Shown here one piece after another: positions 60,110-64,000 of a DNA stretch of 64,000 nt. The DNA lies in assembly GCF_000308695.1 (NCBI RefSeq), contig NZ_BAGG01000061.1:186001-250000 (forward strand). Reading direction: 5' to 3'. Both the position numbers and the translations under genes were made by a program. Under the pieces are notes generated by a model. It saw nothing but the letters and a program-made list of their open reading frames with translations, was not told the DNA's origin and searched no databases. Position 1 is the first letter of the stretch, and each line of letters begins with the position of its first letter. This stretch comes from Nocardia takedensis NBRC 100417 (GTDB taxonomy: Bacteria > Actinomycetota > Actinomycetes > Mycobacteriales > Mycobacteriaceae).

Positions 60110-61218
60110 CCGCTCGACCTCCCGAACCCACTACCACCGCGCGCGGCCCCGAGATCGCCGCCCGCGTCGGAATACCGCTCGGCGCGGCGCTTCTCGTCTG
60201 CTTCGTCACGGGCCTGCTCAGCCACTGGATCCAGCATCCGCCGGACTGGTTCTGGTGGCCCGCGCGCCCGGTCTGGCTGTACCGCCTCACCCAGGGCGCG
60301 CACGTGATCTCCGGTGTCGCCGCGATTCCCCTGCTGCTGGTGAAGCTGTGGGCGGTCTATCCGCGCCTGTTCCAGCGCCCCGTGCTGGGCTCCCCGCCGC
60401 GGATCGCCGAACGCGCGTCGATCGCGCTGCTCGTCGGCGCGGTGCTGTTCCAACTGGCGACCGGACTGGTCAACATCGCCCAGTACTACCCGTGGAAATT
60501 CTTCTTCCCGGCCGCCCACCACGCGATGGCCTACGTGGCGATCGGCGCGTTGGCCGTGCATCTGGCGGTGAAACTTCCCGTGATACGCGCGGCGTTGGGT
60601 CGTCCGGTCGACTCGCCCCCCGAAACCGGCGTCTCCCGCCGCGCGGTGCTGACCGCGGCGTGGGTCTCCTCGGCCGTCGCCGTGCTGACGATGGCGGGCC
60701 AGACCGTGCCGTTCCTGCGCTGGGCCGCCGTCCTCGCGCCGCGCAGTGGCGAAGGGCCGCAGGGTGTTCCGATCAATCGCACCGCCGCGGCCGCCGGTGT
60801 CGCCGACCGCGCCCGCGACCCCGCGTATCGACTGGTCGTCGTCGCGGGCGGGCGCACCCGCGAGTTCAGTCGAGCGGATCTGGCCGCCCTCCCGCAGACC
60901 AGCGCCGACCTGCCGATCGCCTGCGTCGAAGGATGGTCGGCCTCGGCGCGCTGGACCGGCGTCCGCCTGCGCGACCTGGTGGCCGCGGTGGGCGCGCAGA
61001 CCGGTGAGGTCCGCTGCGAATCCCTGGAAACCGCCGGCCTGTACCGGGTTTCGGTCCTGCCGGAACCGCACGTCCGCGCCCCGGACACCCTCATCGCCCT
61101 CGCGCTCAACGGCGAAACGCTCGACCTCGACCACGGCTATCCCTGCCGCCTGATCGCCCCGAGCCGACCCGGCGTCCTCCAGACCAAATGGCTGTCCCGG
61201 ATCGAGGTCCTCCCGTGA
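60106..61218 (+). CDS. Membrane-anchored molybdopterin-dependent oxidoreductase
   Basis: A 370-residue fusion. The N-terminal half has about five membrane spans (21-40, 63-85, 103-125, 135-158, 180-200) with conserved-looking His at 66, 139, 140 and 152 that could bind heme, like a cytochrome b-type anchor. The C-terminal half (about 220-370) is the sulfite-oxidase-type molybdopterin domain: IACVEGWSASARWTGV, where Cys273 is the likely Mo ligand, and LDLDHGYPCRLIAPSRPGVLQTKWL. The catalytic domain should face outside. Substrate unknown. The ATG overlaps the methyltransferase stop (ATGA). Confidence 0.88.
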   Translation: MTARPPEPTTTARGPEIAARVGIPLGAALLVCFVTGLLSHWIQHPPDWFWWPARPVWLYRLTQGAHVISGVAAIPLLLVKLWAVYPRLFQRPVLGSPPRIAERASIALLVGAVLFQLATGLVNIAQYYPWKFFFPAAHHAMAYVAIGALAVHLAVKLPVIRAALGRPVDSPPETGVSRRAVLTAAWVSSAVAVLTMAGQTVPFLRWAAVLAPRSGEGPQGVPINRTAAAAGVADRARDPAYRLVVVAGGRTREFSRADLAALPQTSADLPIACVEGWSASARWTGVRLRDLVAAVGAQTGEVRCESLETAGLYRVSVLPEPHVRAPDTLIALALNGETLDLDHGYPCRLIAPSRPGVLQTKWLSRIEVLP

Positions 61219-61628
61219 CCACCGCCGTCCGCGCCGTCCTCCTGCTCGTCGGCGTCGCCCTGGCCGGATACGGCATCTCCCTGCTGCTCGACTTCCCGCC
61301 CGACGCGCTGACCTCGGTCGCCCTCTGGTTGGCCGCGGGCATCCTGCTGCACGACGCCGTCTTCGCCCCGCTCGCCGCCGCACTCGGCCTCACCGGCCGC
61401 CGCCTGCTCCCGCGCGGGTGGTGGCCTCCACTCGCCTGCGGCGCGGTCTGCACCGTCGCCCTCCTACTCCTCGCCGCCCCGGTCGTCGGCCGCCGCGACG
61501 CCCTCCCCGACAACCCCACCGTCCTCGACCGCGACTACCCCCTCGGCCTCACCCTCGCCCTCCTCCTGATCTGGTCGATCGTCGCCCTCACCCTCCTGCT
61601 GGGTCGCCGGGGCGCGGCGAAACGCTGA
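61215..61628 (+). CDS. Small integral membrane protein
   Basis: A 137-residue protein with four predicted membrane spans (about 5-25, 35-58, 75-95, 110-130) and a loop RRDALPDNPTVLDRDYPLG between the last two. I do not recognise the family. GTG 61215 overlaps the oxidoreductase stop (GTGA), so it is the last gene of the five-gene operon and may be a membrane partner of the oxidoreductase. Confidence 0.8.
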   Translation: MTTAVRAVLLLVGVALAGYGISLLLDFPPDALTSVALWLAAGILLHDAVFAPLAAALGLTGRRLLPRGWWPPLACGAVCTVALLLLAAPVVGRRDALPDNPTVLDRDYPLGLTLALLLIWSIVALTLLLGRRGAAKR

Positions 61629-61691
61629 GTCCTGGCGTTTCGGGGGTGTTGGAGGAGACCACACCAACGTGACCGTCGGCGAGATGCCCGG

Positions 61692-63293
61692 TTAGCCGAC
61701 AGCGCGCTCCGCGCCTTCCCAGAACCGCGCCCGCACGGCCTTCTTGTCGGGTTTGCCGAGGGCGGTCACCGGGACCGAGTCCACGATCTCCACGCGTTTG
61801 GGCGACTGGATCGAGCCCTTGCGTTCCTTGACGGCCTCCTGGATCTCGGCGGTCAGGGTGGCCACGGCTTGTTCGTCACTCGCGGCGTCGGGACGCAGGA
61901 CGACCACGGCGGTGACCGCTTCGCCCCATTTCGGGTCGGGCGTGCCGATGACGCAGACCTGGGAGACCGACGGGTGTTCGGCGATGACGTCCTCGACCTC
62001 GCGCGGGAAGACGTTGAAACCGCCGGTGACGATCATGTCCTTGGTGCGGTCGACGATGTACCAGAAGCCGTCGGCGTCCTCGCGCGCCAGGTCGCCGGTG
62101 CGCAGCCACCCGTCGCGAAAGGTCTCGGCGGTCTGCTCGGGCAGCCCCCAGTAGCCGCCGGAGACCAGTGGCCCGCTGACGCAGATCTCGCCGACCTCAC
62201 CGCGCGCCACCGGACGGTCGTTCTCGTCCAGCAGTGCGGTGCGCGCGAGCAGGGTCGGGCGGCCGCAGGAGGTGAGCCGTTTCTCGTCGTGGTCGGCCTT
62301 GGCCAGGTAGGTGATCGCCATCGGCGCTTCGGACTGGCCGTAGTACTGGGCGAAGATCGGGCCGAATCGGCGGATGGCCTCGGCGAGGCGGACCGGGTTC
62401 ATGGCGGAGGCGCCGTAGTAGACGGTGTCGAGCGAGCTGAGGTCGCGGGTGTGTGAATCGGGGTGGTCGAGCAGCGCGTACAGCATCGAGGGCACCAGCA
62501 TGGTCGCGGTGACGCGGTGCTCCTCGATGGTGCGCAGCACTTCGGCCGGATCGAATTTGGCGAGCACGATCATCTCGCCGCCCTTGACCACGGTCGGGGT
62601 GAAGAAGGCCGCGCCCGCGTGGGACAGCGGCGTGCACATCAGGAACCGCGGGTTGGCGGGCCATTCCCATTCCGCCAGTTGGATGGTGGTCATCGCCGAG
62701 ATCGAACCCACGGTCGCCATCACGCCTTTGGGGCGTCCGGTGGTGCCGCCGGTGTAGGTGAGGCCGCCGATGTGGTCGGGCGGGAGTTCGGCGACCTGGA
62801 TCGGGCCGGGTTCGTGCTGGGCGGCGGCGGCCGCGAGGTCGGTCGCGACCTCGGCGAGTACCTCCGGGACGGGGCCGAGAGTGAGGATGCGGGTGAGCGA
62901 TTCGACGCGGTCGAGCAGTGCGAGGGCCCGTTCGGTGAACGCGGGCGTCGGGTCGATGATCAACGTGGTGACGCCCGCGTCGGCGAGCACGTAGGCGTGG
63001 TCGTCGAGCGAACCCATGGGATGCAGGGCGGTGCGCCGGTAGCCCCGGGTGCTGCCCGCGCCGATGATGATGAGCACTTCGGGCCGGTTCAGGGCGAGCA
63101 GGCCGATCGCCGCGCCCGGTCCCGCCCCCGCCGCTTCCAGCGCGCGCACGTACTGGCTGATCCGGTCGGCGAGTTCGCCTCCGGTCCAGGTGGTCTCGCC
63201 GAGCAGCAGCACCGGCCTGTCCCGATTGCGTTCCAGCGCACGGGCCGTCAGATGGCCCGCGTGGACCGGGTGGCGCAGCAATTCGTTGCTCAT
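61692..63293 (-). CDS. Acyl-CoA synthetase (AMP-binding, FadD8-like)
   Basis: A 533-residue adenylate-forming enzyme that activates a carboxylic acid with ATP and CoA. The P-loop motif is [10 protein letters not shown] (residues 181-190), the middle motifs are YYGQSEAPM and GWLRTGDLA, then [12 protein letters not shown] and the C-terminal catalytic Lys in [11 protein letters not shown]. The overall pattern resembles mycobacterial FadD8. The acid substrate is unknown: medium- or long-chain fatty acids or aromatic acids. It converges with the five-gene operon and has no operon partner; the DUF5313 and MarR genes are upstream on the same strand across 116 nt. Confidence 0.93.
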   Translation of the reverse strand: MSNELLRHPVHAGHLTARALERNRDRPVLLLGETTWTGGELADRISQYVRALEAAGAGPGAAIGLLALNRPEVLIIIGAGSTRGYRRTALHPMGSLDDHAYVLADAGVTTLIIDPTPAFTERALALLDRVESLTRILTLGPVPEVLAEVATDLAAAAAQHEPGPIQVAELPPDHIGGLTYTGGTTGRPKGVMATVGSISAMTTIQLAEWEWPANPRFLMCTPLSHAGAAFFTPTVVKGGEMIVLAKFDPAEVLRTIEEHRVTATMLVPSMLYALLDHPDSHTRDLSSLDTVYYGASAMNPVRLAEAIRRFGPIFAQYYGQSEAPMAITYLAKADHDEKRLTSCGRPTLLARTALLDENDRPVARGEVGEICVSGPLVSGGYWGLPEQTAETFRDGWLRTGDLAREDADGFWYIVDRTKDMIVTGGFNVFPREVEDVIAEHPSVSQVCVIGTPDPKWGEAVTAVVVLRPDAASDEQAVATLTAEIQEAVKERKGSIQSPKRVEIVDSVPVTALGKPDKKAVRARFWEGAERAVG

Positions 63294-63409
63294 GGACGCT
63301 GACTCCTACCTGCCGAAACGAACATCGACCCGCGCGACGGGTCGCACGCGAACGCTACACAAGCTCCATTCAGCAGTCCATACAGGTGTCCGAACAGCCT
63401 GGCCGGCGA

Positions 63410-63784
63410 CTACCTCTCGTGGCGCGCCTCGTAGCGGAGGCGATCACGTTCGGCGCGGTCGCGTTCGGCCTGGTTGGCCAGTTCCGGATCGAGTCCGTGC
63501 TGGACCAGGACGTGGCGGCGGAAGACGTACATCAGCGCGATCGTGAAGAAGATCAGCGGCAGGTAGATCAGCGCGGCCATCGACAGCCCGATCCACGCGG
63601 GCCCGGGGACCAGCAGGAACAGGCACAGCAGCGGCAGCGGCGGGATCAGGAAGCGCGCGAAGTAGCGGGCGGTGGCGCCGGGGCCGGTCTGATCGCGCAG
63701 CACCCAGGCGCGCAGGTCGGGCGGCAGGGTGCCGCCGGTGAGGTAACGCAGGCGCTGGACGAGTGTGGGCGAGGCGTCAGGCAT
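63410..63784 (-). CDS. DUF5313-family membrane protein
   Basis: A 124-residue protein. RYLTGGTLPPDLRAWVLRDQTGPG at the N-terminus, two membrane spans (about 42-60 and 64-86), and the YVFRRHVLVQHGLDPEL block match DUF5313, which is characteristic of Mycobacteriales. The highly charged C-terminus (NQAERDRAERDRLRYEARHER) is probably helical and cytoplasmic. Function unknown. Its ATG lies inside the last codons of the MarR gene (8-nt overlap). Confidence 0.85.
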   Translation of the reverse strand: MPDASPTLVQRLRYLTGGTLPPDLRAWVLRDQTGPGATARYFARFLIPPLPLLCLFLLVPGPAWIGLSMAALIYLPLIFFTIALMYVFRRHVLVQHGLDPELANQAERDRAERDRLRYEARHER

Positions 63785-64000
63785 GGCTGTCTCCTGTGAG
63801 CCGGGCGGCTTCGTTGACGTGGGTCAGGGCTTGTCGGAGACGCTCGAGGTCCTCCAGGCTCACGCCCAGGCGCTCGACCACGGCGGGCGGAATGCGTTCG
63901 GCCTGCCGCCGCAGGTCGCGCCCCGCGGCGGTGAGGTCGACGATGAGCGTCCGCTCGTTGGCGGGATCGCGACGCCGGGTGATCAGTTCGGCGCTCTCGA
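63777..64000 (-). CDS. MarR-family transcriptional regulator, 3' part only
   Basis: The last 73 or so residues of a MarR-type regulator whose start is beyond the window edge. The visible part has LITRRRDPANERTLIVDLTAAGRDLRR, the winged beta-hairpin and following helix of the MarR domain, then the C-terminal dimerisation helix ERLGVSLEDLERLRQALTHVNEA. Translation continues into the DUF5313 gene by overlap, so it may regulate that gene and itself. Effector unknown. Confidence 0.85.
   Translation of the reverse strand, partial: ESAELITRRRDPANERTLIVDLTAAGRDLRRQAERIPPAVVERLGVSLEDLERLRQALTHVNEAARLTGDSHA

Noticed and set aside
61629..61691. Terminator between the convergent five-gene operon and the acyl-CoA ligase gene
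   Set aside because: Short imperfect complementary stretches exist (GGTGTTGG and CCACACCAAC), but no convincing stem-loop could be paired by hand.

Overview
This is a very GC-rich actinomycete chromosome segment dominated by modular type I polyketide synthase (PKS) genes. A DUF5313-type membrane protein, a DUF7144-like remnant, a FadD8-like acyl-CoA ligase and an Imm5-like protein point to a Nocardia-like member of the Mycobacteriales. The genus is inferred, not proven.

Positions 1-42,700 hold the 3' part of a glycosylated-polyketide gene cluster, all on the + strand with tiny gaps or overlaps. Five PKS proteins carry seven extension modules. PKS1 (cut by the window edge) is KS-AT(malonyl)-KR-ACP. 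PKS2 is KS-AT(malonyl)-KR-ACP, interrupted by a one-base frameshift at about 7046. PKS3 is KS-AT(methylmalonyl)-KR-ACP. PKS4 is KS-AT(ethylmalonyl)-KR-ACP followed by KS-AT(malonyl)-DH-KR-ACP. PKS5 is KS-AT(ethylmalonyl)-DH-KR-ACP followed by KS-AT(malonyl)-DH-KR-ACP-TE. Read colinearly, the carboxyl end of the product would be a 2,4,6-trienoate with ethyl groups at C4 and C8, methyl at C10 and oxygens at C9, C11, C13 and C15, released by the terminal thioesterase, probably as a macrolactone. Next come a DrrA/DrrB-type ABC exporter, a crotonyl-CoA carboxylase/reductase that supplies ethylmalonyl-CoA, a macrolide-type glycosyltransferase, and four deoxysugar genes (2,3-dehydratase, 3-ketoreductase, 3,5-epimerase, 4-ketoreductase) that together predict a 2,6-dideoxy-L-hexose of the olivose/oliose/digitoxose type. 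No loading module, pathway regulator, NDP-glucose synthase or 4,6-dehydratase, or P450-like glycosyltransferase partner is in the window. I cannot match the architecture to a named compound.

Positions 42,711-53,672 look like ordinary accessory and housekeeping genes, mostly on the - strand: a degenerate alpha/beta hydrolase, an FAD monooxygenase, an intracellular GH29 fucosidase, a small secreted protein, a DapA-family aldolase with a divergent LysR regulator and a perfect inverted repeat between them, an Imm5-like protein, a saccharopine-dehydrogenase-like reductase coupled to a NADAR protein, a DUF389 membrane protein, a DUF7144 gene remnant and a LysE exporter.

Positions 53,865-61,628 form a second coherent locus: an NAD-dependent sugar epimerase, a - strand operon (GT-C membrane glycosyltransferase, OmpR regulator, histidine kinase), and a divergent five-gene operon (GT2, DUF2064 transferase, methyltransferase, molybdopterin oxidoreductase, small membrane protein) in which every junction is a 4-nt stop/start overlap. 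The end of the window holds an acyl-CoA ligase, a DUF5313 protein and the 3' end of a MarR regulator.
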